A stretch of 9,293 bases of DNA from a bacterium (GCA_030619425.1 JAUXBJ010000035.1:1-9293); one strand, 5' to 3'. Shown: positions 1 through 6,262, counted from the first letter of the stretch. Translations and numbers: made by a program. The notes: generated by a model from the sequence alone, not told the origin.

Positions 1-1706
1 GTACCGTCGGCGAAATTCATATACAGCACCAGCCCCGCTGTACTTATCAGGAGCAGTACCACAAACGGCAATCCGACCCTCGGACGTCGACGTATGATCT
101 CCCACAAACCGAACAGACCCAGCAGGAACAAGAACACAAACCTCGGTCCGACCATACCATACTGTTGGTGGAAAAAGTTCCAGAAGCCCATCCGCCGATA
201 CACGCCAAACTGATGACTCCACTCCGCTCGGCGGCTAAACATTCGTTCAATCATCCCCATCGAACCATACTGTTTACGTTCGAGAAAGTTGATGGTGGCC
301 GTGTAGCTTTCCGATGGATTGTTCTCGTCGAGGTATGGTTGCTGGGCCGAACGGATGGGCACGAACAAATTGACCGACATACCAAGCGCTGCCATGAATA
401 TGACCATCAAGGCAGTTTTCCACCGGGGCAGCCGGAACAGGAGCCCCAGCACCAGAATAACCAGCGCTCCGATGGCCATGCTGTAGAAGAACAGTTCCAG
501 GCCGATGATGACTGTCGATACGCTGACCACGGCGACAAGGATAGGCCAGTTGATGCCGCGCCATATCCACGCCGTCAAGGCTGCCGCCATCAGTACCGAG
601 ACAATCAGGAACGATGTATATCCCTTCGGTACATAGAGCAGGCCCACCATAATCACGGAGGCAAGAGTGAAGAGAATCAGCGGCAGTAGTTGTGCTCTGT
701 GTTGCCTGTCGGCGCTGCGTGCGAAGTACTTGCTGAGACAATAGAGGCCGAACAAGATCAACGCTCCGAAGCCAACCAAGCCGGCAATTCCGGCCAGATC
801 AAGCCACCGGTTGGACGCTGCCGGGTCGATACCGCGCACGGCTATGAAGGCTCTTGCCAACATCGGCGCCATCACCAGCATGAAGCCGTACCCTGCCCAC
901 ATGAACATCCGGGGTATCTTATCAAAGGAGAATATGTAGAACAGATACAGAAGAAACAGGATGGCTATCGGAACGTAGTACGGTATCTCGTTTGGTTTGG
1001 ACGATAACGCGAAAATCAGATACAACTCGGCAGCGAAGAAAACGGCGACAGCAAACCATGTCGATGACGGTGCGGTTTTCTTGATGATGAAGAACAGGGC
1101 TGCGACAGGAAAGATCAGGAAGGTCGTCATGTGGACACCGATACTGAGAAAGGTCGCAAAGACCATTATGAGCATAATTCGTTCCGAGGTCATACTGCCC
1201 CACTCTTCGAAATAGACAAAAGTCAGCCATAGTATGCCCATCAAGATCATCATCGACATGCCGTACACTTCCGCCTCAACTGAATTGGTCCAGTTCGTCA
1301 GACCGAAAGCAACGAACAACGCCCCGGAAGCAGCACCACCGTACATTAGGATTCTGGTGAACCGATCGGAGGCAGTTCCGAACCAATAACGCAGGATCCG
1401 TACTGCTGCGAGGTAGCTGAACAAAGCTGTGAAGGCCGAGCAGAATCCGGAGAGGAAATTCAGTCTGACGCCGATGTCAGCCGATATCGGAATTAGTGCA
1501 AAGAGGCGTCCAATCATTACCCACAACGGCGAACCGGGTGGATGCGGAATCGCCAGGTAGTGAGCGGCTGTAATGAACTCGCCGCAATCCCAGAATGACA
1601 AGGTCGCGGCCCTGGTGAGCCAATAGACAACAGAAGCGCTCAACCAGACGCCAATGGCCACCTGAGCATTGATCCTGTCGAACTGTGTGCCGAAGTAAAG
1701 TTTCAT
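1..1706 (-). CDS. DUF2723 family polytopic membrane protein, probable GT-C-type glycosyltransferase (3' end beyond window)
   Basis: An uninterrupted reading frame runs from ATG at 1706 to the window edge, giving 568 complete codons and no stop. The N-terminus carries the family hallmark: a first hydrophobic helix (about residues 15-30), then FWDCGEFITAAHYLAIPHPPGSP (residues 38-60) containing Asp40, Glu43 and His55-Pro-Pro-Gly. A second family-like stretch is TNWTNSVEAEVYG near residue 132. The rest is mostly hydrophobic helices with short loops, so it is an integral inner-membrane protein. The last visible residues (GLVLYMNFADG) resemble the end of the membrane domain in relatives. DUF2723 includes the eukaryotic TMEM260 O-mannosyltransferase, and bacterial members are thought to use lipid-linked sugars. 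Donor and acceptor are unknown here. The Shine-Dalgarno is weak (CCTGGACTCCGTTG before ATG). A promoter about 75 bp upstream suggests a transcription unit separate from the rib operon. Family assignment is confident; function is inference. Confidence 0.88.
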   Translation of the reverse strand, partial: MKLYFGTQFDRINAQVAIGVWLSASVVYWLTRAATLSFWDCGEFITAAHYLAIPHPPGSPLWVMIGRLFALIPISADIGVRLNFLSGFCSAFTALFSYLAAVRILRYWFGTASDRFTRILMYGGAASGALFVAFGLTNWTNSVEAEVYGMSMMILMGILWLTFVYFEEWGSMTSERIMLIMVFATFLSIGVHMTTFLIFPVAALFFIIKKTAPSSTWFAVAVFFAAELYLIFALSSKPNEIPYYVPIAILFLLYLFYIFSFDKIPRMFMWAGYGFMLVMAPMLARAFIAVRGIDPAASNRWLDLAGIAGLVGFGALILFGLYCLSKYFARSADRQHRAQLLPLILFTLASVIMVGLLYVPKGYTSFLIVSVLMAAALTAWIWRGINWPILVAVVSVSTVIIGLELFFYSMAIGALVILVLGLLFRLPRWKTALMVIFMAALGMSVNLFVPIRSAQQPYLDENNPSESYTATINFLERKQYGSMGMIERMFSRRAEWSHQFGVYRRMGFWNFFHQQYGMVGPRFVFLFLLGLFGLWEIIRRRPRVGLPFVVLLLISTAGLVLYMNFADG

Positions 1707-1781
1707 CAACGGAGTCCAGGTCTATTCTCGTTATACCCTGCTGCCTACATGAGGACCGAACGGGATCTGTCACGGCTGTCC

Positions 1782-1809
1782 AATATAGCAGGTTTTGTAC
1801 TGCTGTCCA
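1782..1809 (-). promoter_or_regulatory. Sigma70-like promoter of the DUF2723 gene
   Basis: On the minus strand, a -35 box TGGACA (1809-1804, 5/6 match to TTGACA) is separated by 16 bp from a -10 box TATATT (1787-1782, 5/6 match to TATAAT). Transcription would start near 1775, leaving a leader of about 70 nt before the ATG at 1706. It is the best match seen in the 360-bp gap and has the same layout as the riboflavin promoter at 6146-6173. Prediction is by eye only. Confidence 0.6.
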
Positions 1810-1867
1810 GTTTGTTTTGGAAGGCCGTGATTTCGGGAGTTGCTCCCCGTAGATACGGTGGGTTTGC

Positions 1868-1888
1868 GGGCGGAGTTTTCCTCCACCC
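1868..1888 (-). repeat. Small stem-loop in the nusB-DUF2723 gap
   Basis: On the minus strand GGGTGGAG (1888-1881) pairs with CTCCGCCC (1875-1868) across a GAAAA loop, giving 8 pairs including one G-U. A second hairpin, GGGAG-TTG-CTCCC on the plus strand, lies 20 bp away at 1835-1847. Neither is followed by a T-run, so neither looks like an intrinsic terminator. Both lie upstream of the predicted transcription start of the DUF2723 gene. Their role is unknown; with no T-run they could be transcript-end structures of the rib operon or chance. Confidence 0.35.
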
Positions 1889-1891
1889 TCT

Positions 1892-2062
1892 GAAGCTGTC
1901 TCAAAAGTGCGTGTTCCGGCAGGTCTTGTCCCGCTGGAAGCGGGATGTGACCTGCCGGTCGATAGTCCTACAGTGCAACAATGGCTTATGAGTAGTCGTC
2001 GGGTCACACCGTCAATTGCATCGACGCCAAGACCCAACGAAACGATCTTATGGGACAGCCTC
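1892..2062. mobile_element. Possible 171-bp MITE-like element with imperfect terminal inverted repeats
   Basis: One end reads GAAGCTGTCTCAAAAG on the plus strand (1892-1907). The other end reads GAGGCTGTCCCATAAG on the minus strand (2062-2047). The two agree at 13 of 16 positions as inverted repeats. The segment has no coding sequence and contains the strong hairpin at 1916-1958. One terminus lies 4 bp past the nusB stop codon. This looks like a small non-autonomous element, and the ends have the look of insertion-sequence termini. No convincing target-site duplication is visible, and a 13/16 match found by scanning about 360 bp is only marginally better than chance. No specific family is assigned. 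Confidence 0.3.
1916..1958 (+). repeat. Strong two-part hairpin (REP-like palindrome)
   Basis: The outer arms CCGGCAGGTC (1916-1925) and GACCTGCCGG (1949-1958) are a perfect 10-bp inverted repeat. The inner arms CCCGC (1930-1934) and GCGGG (1940-1944) form 5 bp closed by a TGGAA loop. The 4-nt segments between them (TTGT and ATGT) can form U-G, G-U and U-A pairs with one U-U mismatch in plus-strand RNA, so 18 of 19 positions pair. In minus-strand RNA the same segments give three mismatches. There is no adjacent T-run on either strand, so an intrinsic terminator is unlikely. A dispersed REP-type palindrome is a reasonable guess. Confidence 0.6.
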
Positions 2063-2066
2063 TACT

Positions 2067-2492
2067 CTACGCCTGACGCGCATCCTCCATTTCCCTGGCG
2101 TATCGGTCCAGTATGCCGTTCACGAATGCGGATGACTCGACGGTGGAGAACTTCTTGGCCAGTTCGATCGCTTCGTTGAGGATCACTTTTACAGGCACAT
2201 CTACCATGTGATCCAACTCAACGATGGCCAGACGCAGAATGTTGAGATCGATGGCAGCTATTCGCTTGATATCCCAGTTGGTGGCGAGGCGCTCAATGCG
2301 TTTGTCGGCTTCTTCGGTGTTGCTGCGGACAAGATCGAGCAGTTGTCGAGCGTACGTCATGGACCTCGGAGGCGGCAGGTCATCCGGGTCGATGTTGAAC
2401 AGGTCATCGCCCGGCGCCTCTTCACCGCACTCAAGCGCGTACAACGCCTGAAGAACCAACTCGCGACCCCGGCTGCGTGGAGACTCAGACAT
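2067..2492 (-). CDS. nusB: Transcription antitermination factor NusB
   Basis: The product is 141 residues, the normal length for NusB, a small all-helical RNA-binding protein. With NusE (ribosomal protein S10) it binds boxA RNA and supports processive transcription of rRNA operons. Recognisable family features are RSRGRELVLQALYALECG near the N-terminus (residues 7-24), WDIKRIAAIDLNILRLAIVEL in the middle (about 73-93), and VPVKVILNEAIELAKKFSTVESSAFVNGILDRYARE at the C-terminus (about 99-134). The last is the most conserved NusB segment. The ATG lies 2 nt after the ribH stop codon and no strong Shine-Dalgarno is visible, so translation is probably coupled to ribH. ribH-nusB adjacency is common in bacteria. 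It is the last gene of the rib operon, and no intrinsic terminator with a T-run follows it. Confidence 0.95.
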   Translation of the reverse strand: MSESPRSRGRELVLQALYALECGEEAPGDDLFNIDPDDLPPPRSMTYARQLLDLVRSNTEEADKRIERLATNWDIKRIAAIDLNILRLAIVELDHMVDVPVKVILNEAIELAKKFSTVESSAFVNGILDRYAREMEDARQA

Positions 2493-2494
2493 GG

Positions 2495-2965
2495 TCAGTT
2501 CAAGGCTCGATACAGGTTGACCATCTCGATGGCGCTTTCAGCAGCGTCCCAACCCTTATTGCCTGCTTTGGTTCCGGCCCGTTCTATCGCCTGCTCCAGC
2601 GTATCGGCCGTGACCAGACCATACACAACGGGCAGTCCGTGTTCCAGAGCAATACGTGCAATTCCCTTGGCCGATTCACCGACGATGTAATCGAAGTGCG
2701 GGGTGTCACCGCGCACTACGGCGCCGAGACAGATGACAGCGTCATAGTTGCCCGATCCGGCCATCTTGGCGGCAACGTATGGTATCTCGAATGCGCCCGG
2801 TACGTAAGCGACGGATATGTCCGCCTCCGAACCGCCGTGACGTTTCAGACAGTCAAGCGCCCCGTCGAGGAGTTTGTCGGTGAAGAAATGGTTGAACCTG
2901 CTGACGATTATGGCGACATGCATCCCACTCGCGTCCAGCTTGCCTTCGTATACTTGATAGCTCAT
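2495..2965 (-). CDS. ribH: 6,7-dimethyl-8-ribityllumazine synthase (riboflavin synthase beta subunit)
   Basis: RibH condenses 5-amino-6-ribitylaminouracil with 3,4-dihydroxy-2-butanone 4-phosphate to form lumazine, the penultimate riboflavin step. It usually assembles as a pentamer or 60-mer capsid. The 156-residue product has the family motifs in order: [15 protein letters not shown] (22-36), PGAFEIP (56-62), [20 protein letters not shown] (76-95) with the likely catalytic His90, [20 protein letters not shown] (112-131) with phosphate-binding Arg129, and a [12 protein letters not shown] tail. The ATG at 2965 is chosen because AGGAG lies 8 nt upstream. A GTG nine bases earlier overlaps that Shine-Dalgarno and is unlikely. 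It follows ribBA by 15 nt and precedes nusB by 2 nt. Confidence 0.97.
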   Translation of the reverse strand: MSYQVYEGKLDASGMHVAIIVSRFNHFFTDKLLDGALDCLKRHGGSEADISVAYVPGAFEIPYVAAKMAGSGNYDAVICLGAVVRGDTPHFDYIVGESAKGIARIALEHGLPVVYGLVTADTLEQAIERAGTKAGNKGWDAAESAIEMVNLYRALN

Positions 2966-2973
2966 TCTTTGCA

Positions 2974-2978
2974 CTCCT
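2974..2978 (-). promoter_or_regulatory. ribH ribosome binding site
   Basis: AGGAG on the minus strand lies 8 nt before the ATG at 2965. It fixes that start over the upstream in-frame GTG (2974), whose first base falls inside this site. It is one of the few canonical Shine-Dalgarno sequences within the operon and may allow RibH to be made independently of ribBA translation. Confidence 0.8.
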
Positions 2979-2980
2979 GC

Positions 2981-4201
2981 CTATTTGAAGTTGAGCAGAT
3001 GTCCTAGTTTGTCTCGTTTTGTTTCCAGATATGCCTGGTTGTGTCTTGACGGCAACGCCTCCAGCGGCACCCGCTCGGTTAACTCAAGGCCATAGCCCTT
3101 CAATCCAACCACCTTGCGCGGGTTGTTGGTCAGGATGCGAATCGAGGTCAGTCCGAGATCGACCAGAATCTGAGCGCCGATACCGTAGTCGCGCAGGTCG
3201 GCCTCGAATCCCAACTCCTCATTCGCCTCCACCGTATCGCGTCCCGCTTCCTGCAGTTTGTAGGCAAGAATCTTGTTCACCAAGCCGATTCCGCGGCCCT
3301 CCTGCCTCATGTAAAGAACGACGCCACACCCTTCCTTTTCAACAGCCTGCATGGCAGCATGTAACTGAGTGCCGCAGTCACATCGTCGACTGCCGAAAAC
3401 ATCGCCGGTCAGACAACTGGAGTGGACCCGAACGAGAACGTTCTTCTGTCCGGCCACATCACCTTTGGTCAAGGCCAGGTGATGGTGATCATCGGTCTCG
3501 GATCTGTACAAATGCAACTGGAAATGACCGTAGTCGGTCGGCAGGTCCACCGTTTCTATTTTCTCCACCAGCTTTTCGGTGTGCCGACGGTATGCAATCA
3601 GATCGTGGATCGAGATTAGTTTCATATCGTATTTGAGGCACAGTTTGCGGAGCTGGGGGACTCGCGCCATACTGCCGTCGTCGTCCATGATTTCACACAG
3701 CACGGCGACCGGACTAAACCCGGCCAGCCGGGCCAGATCGGTGGACGCTTCGGTGTGCCCGGCGCGGGTCAACACACCGCCCTTGAGGGCCCGGATGGGA
3801 AAGACATGGCCCGGTCGCGCCAGATCATTCGGGCGGGTGTTCTCGTCAGCCAGCACTTTGATGGTGTGCGACCGGTCATGGGCGGAAATGCCGGTTGTCG
3901 TCCCTTTTACGGCATCGACCGAGACGGTGAAGCGGGTACCCAGGAGGGCGGTATTCTGCTCTACCATCTGATGCAGGTTGAGTTGCTCAATCCGCTCCGT
4001 GGTCATGCAGGCACAGATAAGCCCACGTCCATACTTGGCCATGAAATTCACATGCTCCGGCGTTATTTTGTCGGCCACCATGATGAGATCACCTTCGTTT
4101 TCGCGGTCCTCATCATCAACTACCACGACAAACTTACCCGCTCGGATGTCTTCTATTGCTTCCGGGATCGTGTTGAATTCCATCGATTCATCGTTACTCA
4201 T
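2981..4201 (-). CDS. ribBA: Bifunctional 3,4-dihydroxy-2-butanone 4-phosphate synthase / GTP cyclohydrolase II
   Basis: This 406-residue fusion makes the two riboflavin precursors. Residues 7-207 are the RibB domain, which converts ribulose 5-phosphate to dihydroxybutanone phosphate plus formate. It shows the acidic metal-binding loop [10 protein letters not shown] (29-38), the [10 protein letters not shown] segment (101-110), RPGHVFPI (129-136) and RAGHTEAS (146-153) with a metal-ligand His149. Residues 208-406 are the RibA domain, GTP cyclohydrolase II. It has the zinc ligands Cys263, Cys274 and Cys276 in [17 protein letters not shown], then RQEGRGIGL (299-307) and LTNNPRK (358-363). Both active sites look intact, so both activities are expected, unlike some RibBA proteins with a decayed RibB half. 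The ATG is 1 nt past the ribE stop; an in-frame Met7 is a possible alternative start. The ribH gene follows after 15 nt. Confidence 0.97.
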   Translation of the reverse strand: MSNDESMEFNTIPEAIEDIRAGKFVVVVDDEDRENEGDLIMVADKITPEHVNFMAKYGRGLICACMTTERIEQLNLHQMVEQNTALLGTRFTVSVDAVKGTTTGISAHDRSHTIKVLADENTRPNDLARPGHVFPIRALKGGVLTRAGHTEASTDLARLAGFSPVAVLCEIMDDDGSMARVPQLRKLCLKYDMKLISIHDLIAYRRHTEKLVEKIETVDLPTDYGHFQLHLYRSETDDHHHLALTKGDVAGQKNVLVRVHSSCLTGDVFGSRRCDCGTQLHAAMQAVEKEGCGVVLYMRQEGRGIGLVNKILAYKLQEAGRDTVEANEELGFEADLRDYGIGAQILVDLGLTSIRILTNNPRKVVGLKGYGLELTERVPLEALPSRHNQAYLETKRDKLGHLLNFK

Positions 4202-4202
4202 G

Positions 4203-4838
4203 TCACCATCCGCTTTCTATCAACTTATCCTTGGTAAGGCCTGACGACAGATTCGCCCGACCGGATTTCAAAATGTATTTGCCAATCATATCAAACTCGA
4301 TATTTACCTTGTTTCCGGGACGCAGGCGGTCGACGGTTGTCGCACCGACAGTGTGTGGTATCAGATTGACACACAGCCGGCCGTCGCCGACGGTATTGAC
4401 TGTGAGCGAGACACCGTTAATGGCGATTGACCCTTTTTCAATTACCAAACTGTCGTATCGATGATCGAATGTCACCGCCAATTCGATCGACTCTCCCACG
4501 CGACGGGCGGAATCCACAGTCCCAATGTTATCCACATGTCCGCTGACCAGATGCCCGCCCAGACGGTCCCCCATCCGCACGGCGCGTTCGAGGTTCACCA
4601 GCGCGCCTTGCTTGTACTGGCCGAGAATCGTGCGCGTAACCGTCTCCGGCGAAGCTTCGACCACAAAGAGATCACCGGTTACCTTTGTAATCGTGAGGCA
4701 GGCGCCGTCGCAGGCAATCGATTCCCCCAGACTTATCGAGGCGGTGTCGATACTTGAGGCTATCGCCAGCACGCGGTAGTCGCCTCGTCGACTGAGATTC
4801 CGAATTTCTCCGGTCGCTTCAATCAAACCTGTGAACAT
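4203..4838 (-). CDS. ribE: Riboflavin synthase, alpha subunit
   Basis: RibE dismutates two lumazine molecules to one riboflavin and one 5-amino-6-ribitylaminouracil, the last step of the pathway. The 211-residue protein shows the usual duplicated lumazine-binding fold. The first barrel begins with the signature MFTGLIE (1-7) and contains [14 protein letters not shown] (about 38-51). A linker region includes [12 protein letters not shown] (about 91-102), and the second barrel repeats the pattern as [14 protein letters not shown]. Length is typical (about 200-215). The ATG is 2 nt after the ribD stop TAA, and a purine-rich AGGGGAGAGG just upstream (4854-4845) serves as Shine-Dalgarno inside the end of ribD. 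It precedes ribBA by 1 nt. The gene is called ribE in many operons and ribC or ribB in others. Confidence 0.97.
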   Translation of the reverse strand: MFTGLIEATGEIRNLSRRGDYRVLAIASSIDTASISLGESIACDGACLTITKVTGDLFVVEASPETVTRTILGQYKQGALVNLERAVRMGDRLGGHLVSGHVDNIGTVDSARRVGESIELAVTFDHRYDSLVIEKGSIAINGVSLTVNTVGDGRLCVNLIPHTVGATTVDRLRPGNKVNIEFDMIGKYILKSGRANLSSGLTKDKLIESGW

Positions 4839-4840
4839 GC

Positions 4841-5941
4841 TTAGCCTCTCCCCTTCGGATATCCGATGAAGATGCAGTCGCGATCAGAATTGTCGAAAGA
4901 GTGCCGTTCGAATTGTACGGCATCGGCCAGACGCTTGGTGGCGAGATCACCTATGGCACTCACCCCCTTGCCGATGATAATCGGCGCCGTGATTATGACG
5001 AATTTGTCCACGAGTCCGGTTTCAATAAATGATGTCGCCAACCTCGCGCCCCCCTCTACCAACATTGAACGCAGTCCGAAATTATCGGCCTGACGCACCA
5101 GGTCAGCGACATCGACCAAACCGGTCTTAGTCCGTCGCAGTCGCCAGAAAATAATCGGAGTCTCGCGCTTGCTGAGGGGTTGTCTATCGGCATCGCAGGC
5201 CGCGGCTATAATGGTGCGGCCGTCCTCATTGTTTCGCAGGAGTTGACACTTGCGCGGCAGTTTCATGCCCGAACTCACAATGATTCGGTATGGGTTACGT
5301 CCTTTGACCAGCCTGACCGTCAGGGCGGGGTCATCGTGACGAACAGTGCCGCTGCCGACAACTACTGCATCGACTTCGCTACGCAGCCGGTGCGTCAGCC
5401 GGCGTGACTTGGTTGACGTGATCCATTTGGAGTCGCCTGAGACGGTGGCGATGCGACCGTCCAGACTCTGAGCGCACTTGAGTACGATGAACGGACGACC
5501 ATTTTCGTGATAGCCGAAGAACTGTTCGTTCAAAGCCCGCGCTTGTTTTCTCAAGACGCCGCCAACGGCCTCGATTCCAGCCTTTCGCAGGGCGCCGATG
5601 CCTTTACCGTGGACGCGCGGATCAGGGTCTTTAATGGCGTAGACGACTCGCTTGATGCCGGCGGCGGCAATGGCCTCGGTACAAGGGCCGGTGCACCCGG
5701 TGTGGCAGCACGGCTCCAGGGTAACATACAGCGTTGCACCCCGGCACTTGTTTTTGGCGTTTTTGATGGCGACTATTTCGGCGTGGTCGCGACCTGCGGC
5801 ATGGTGGTAACCCTGACCGATGACGCGCCGGCCTTTGACAATCACAGCCCCGACCAGCGGGTTTGGACTGGTATAGCCGCGTCCTTTCACCGCCAGGCTC
5901 AGTGCTCGTTCCATGTACGCAACTTCAGTCGCGTCGGCCAT
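4841..5941 (-). CDS. ribD: Bifunctional diaminohydroxyphosphoribosylaminopyrimidine deaminase / 5-amino-6-(5-phosphoribosylamino)uracil reductase
   Basis: RibD performs the second and third steps on the pyrimidine branch: zinc-dependent deamination, then NADPH-dependent reduction of the ribosyl side chain. From the ATG at 5941 it is 366 residues, the usual size. The deaminase domain (about 5-145) has TSPNPLVGAVIV (24-35), the HAE zinc motif (His53, Glu55) and LEPCCHTGCTGPC with ligands Cys78 and Cys87. Many relatives have Arg or Lys where Cys83 stands in that loop. The reductase domain (about 150-363) has KCAQSLDGRIAT (155-166), GDSKWITS (169-176), a DAVVVGSGTVRHDDPALTVR block (191-210) and LVEGGARL (294-301). 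An in-frame TTG at 5977 would add 12 residues with no homology-like features and sits in the leader, so the ATG is preferred. It is the first gene of the operon, with its leader carrying the FMN riboswitch. Confidence 0.96.
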   Translation of the reverse strand: MADATEVAYMERALSLAVKGRGYTSPNPLVGAVIVKGRRVIGQGYHHAAGRDHAEIVAIKNAKNKCRGATLYVTLEPCCHTGCTGPCTEAIAAAGIKRVVYAIKDPDPRVHGKGIGALRKAGIEAVGGVLRKQARALNEQFFGYHENGRPFIVLKCAQSLDGRIATVSGDSKWITSTKSRRLTHRLRSEVDAVVVGSGTVRHDDPALTVRLVKGRNPYRIIVSSGMKLPRKCQLLRNNEDGRTIIAAACDADRQPLSKRETPIIFWRLRRTKTGLVDVADLVRQADNFGLRSMLVEGGARLATSFIETGLVDKFVIITAPIIIGKGVSAIGDLATKRLADAVQFERHSFDNSDRDCIFIGYPKGRG

Positions 5942-5967
5942 AAAAAATCCCAAACAATGAATTCGGG
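5942..5967 (-). terminator. Candidate riboswitch-controlled terminator abutting the ribD start codon
   Basis: On the minus strand CCCGAA (5967-5962) can pair with TTTGGG (5954-5949) across a 7-nt loop, giving 6 pairs including one G-U. One A and six consecutive T follow (5947-5942), and the ribD ATG begins at the very next base. This has the form of a short intrinsic terminator in the place expected for an expression platform. The same stem contains GGGA, the only Shine-Dalgarno-like bases before ribD, so it could act on translation instead. The stem is weak (three G-C pairs), so the call is tentative. Confidence 0.45.
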
Positions 5968-5984
5968 GTATAGACAAGAGTCAA

Positions 5985-6006
5985 CTATCCAGTTTCGTCT
6001 GGATAG
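5985..6006 (-). promoter_or_regulatory. Stem-loop between FMN aptamer and ribD
   Basis: CTATCCAG (6006-5999) and CTGGATAG (5992-5985) on the minus strand form a perfect 8-bp stem with a 6-nt ACGAAA loop, 10 nt after the aptamer. No T-run follows, so it is not itself a terminator. Its 3' arm (GGATAG) could alternatively pair with CTATACC (5973-5967) by bulging one A, which would touch the 5' arm of the candidate terminator. It may belong to the switching part of the riboswitch. That role is inference. Confidence 0.5.
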
Positions 6007-6016
6007 CATAAAGCCA

Positions 6017-6133
6017 ATCTTCTCTCATCCGGACTATCACCGTCGGCGCCTGAACTTCACAGGCTCTGCCGGAGTTGCCTCCAGCTCGCGGGCTTTGACC
6101 GCCGGTCGAGGGTTTTCACCTCACCCCGAAGAT
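6017..6133 (-). ncRNA. FMN riboswitch (RFN element)
   Basis: This 117-nt minus-strand leader RNA matches the FMN aptamer almost throughout. It opens with ATCTTCGGGG and closes with GGATGAGAGAAGAT, which form P1. Conserved core segments include GACCGGCGGTCAAAGCCCGC, followed by GAGC, and CGCCGACGGTGATAGTCCGG. A variable stem CTGGAG-GCAA-CTCCGG has a GNRA tetraloop, and GCCTG-TGAAGTT-CAGGC forms another arm. The element binds FMN and normally represses riboflavin genes. It precedes ribD by about 75 nt and so should control the whole ribD-nusB transcript. Whether the control is transcriptional or translational depends on the leader between 6016 and 5942. Confidence 0.97.
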
Positions 6134-6145
6134 TTCTTAAGGGCC

Positions 6146-6173
6146 AATATAGCGGACTTCGTGGAAATGGCAA
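6146..6173 (-). promoter_or_regulatory. Sigma70-like promoter of the riboflavin operon
   Basis: On the minus strand, -35 TTGCCA (6173-6168, 5/6 consensus) and -10 TATATT (6151-6146, 5/6 consensus) are separated by 16 bp. The predicted start near 6139 is only about 6 nt before the first base of the FMN aptamer at 6133. That makes the promoter call much stronger than sequence match alone. Spacing and -10 context (GCTATATTGG) are the same as in the DUF2723 promoter. Confidence 0.75.
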
Positions 6174-6206
6174 GAGATTTCGGTACCTGCCGGACGGGGC
6201 GCCAAT

Positions 6207-6233
6207 TTGTCGAAACCACAGGGGTTTCGACAA
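6207..6233. repeat. Perfect 11-bp inverted repeat with 5-nt loop
   Basis: TTGTCGAAACC (6207-6217) and GGTTTCGACAA (6223-6233) are exact reverse complements around ACAGG. It lies between the hybrid kinase stop codon and the rib promoter. Neither strand shows a T-run after it. It could end the kinase transcript by a structure-based route, be a dispersed palindromic repeat, or be a dyad operator. The sequence alone does not decide. Confidence 0.65.
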
Positions 6234-6244
6234 TACTGCCGACA

Positions 6245-6262
6245 GTGGCGGGTTCCCGCCAC
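6245..6262. repeat. Perfect 8-bp GC-rich inverted repeat
   Basis: GTGGCGGG (6245-6252) and CCCGCCAC (6255-6262) are exact reverse complements around TT. It sits 11 bp from the palindrome at 6207-6233 in the same kinase-rib gap. No T-run is associated. With its neighbour it may form a paired REP-like unit or serve as the transcript end of the kinase operon. Confidence 0.55.

Noticed and set aside
1..1706. Broken gene or frameshift, suggested by several short minus-strand open frames in this region
   Set aside because: One continuous frame from 1706 to the window edge carries all the DUF2723 motifs with no stops; the short frames are shadows in other phases.
1916..1958. Intrinsic terminator of the rib operon
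   Set aside because: The stem is strong, but in the minus-strand direction the next T-run is only four T about ten bases further on, and the helix pairs better on the plus strand.
1950..1958. ACCTGCCGG shared with 6185-6193 in the other intergenic region
   Set aside because: A single 9-base match between two gaps of about 350 bp is expected roughly once by chance, so it does not show a common repeat family.
1477..2037. 186-codon open frame on the minus strand spanning the nusB-DUF2723 gap
   Set aside because: It overlaps the N-terminus of the DUF2723 gene in another frame and reads through the hairpins. The translation is low in hydrophobic blocks, rich in Arg, Thr and Ser, and resembles no family.
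5939..5977. Upstream TTG start for ribD at 5977
   Set aside because: It would add 12 residues from within the regulatory leader with no clear Shine-Dalgarno. The ATG at 5941 gives the family-typical N-terminus and length.
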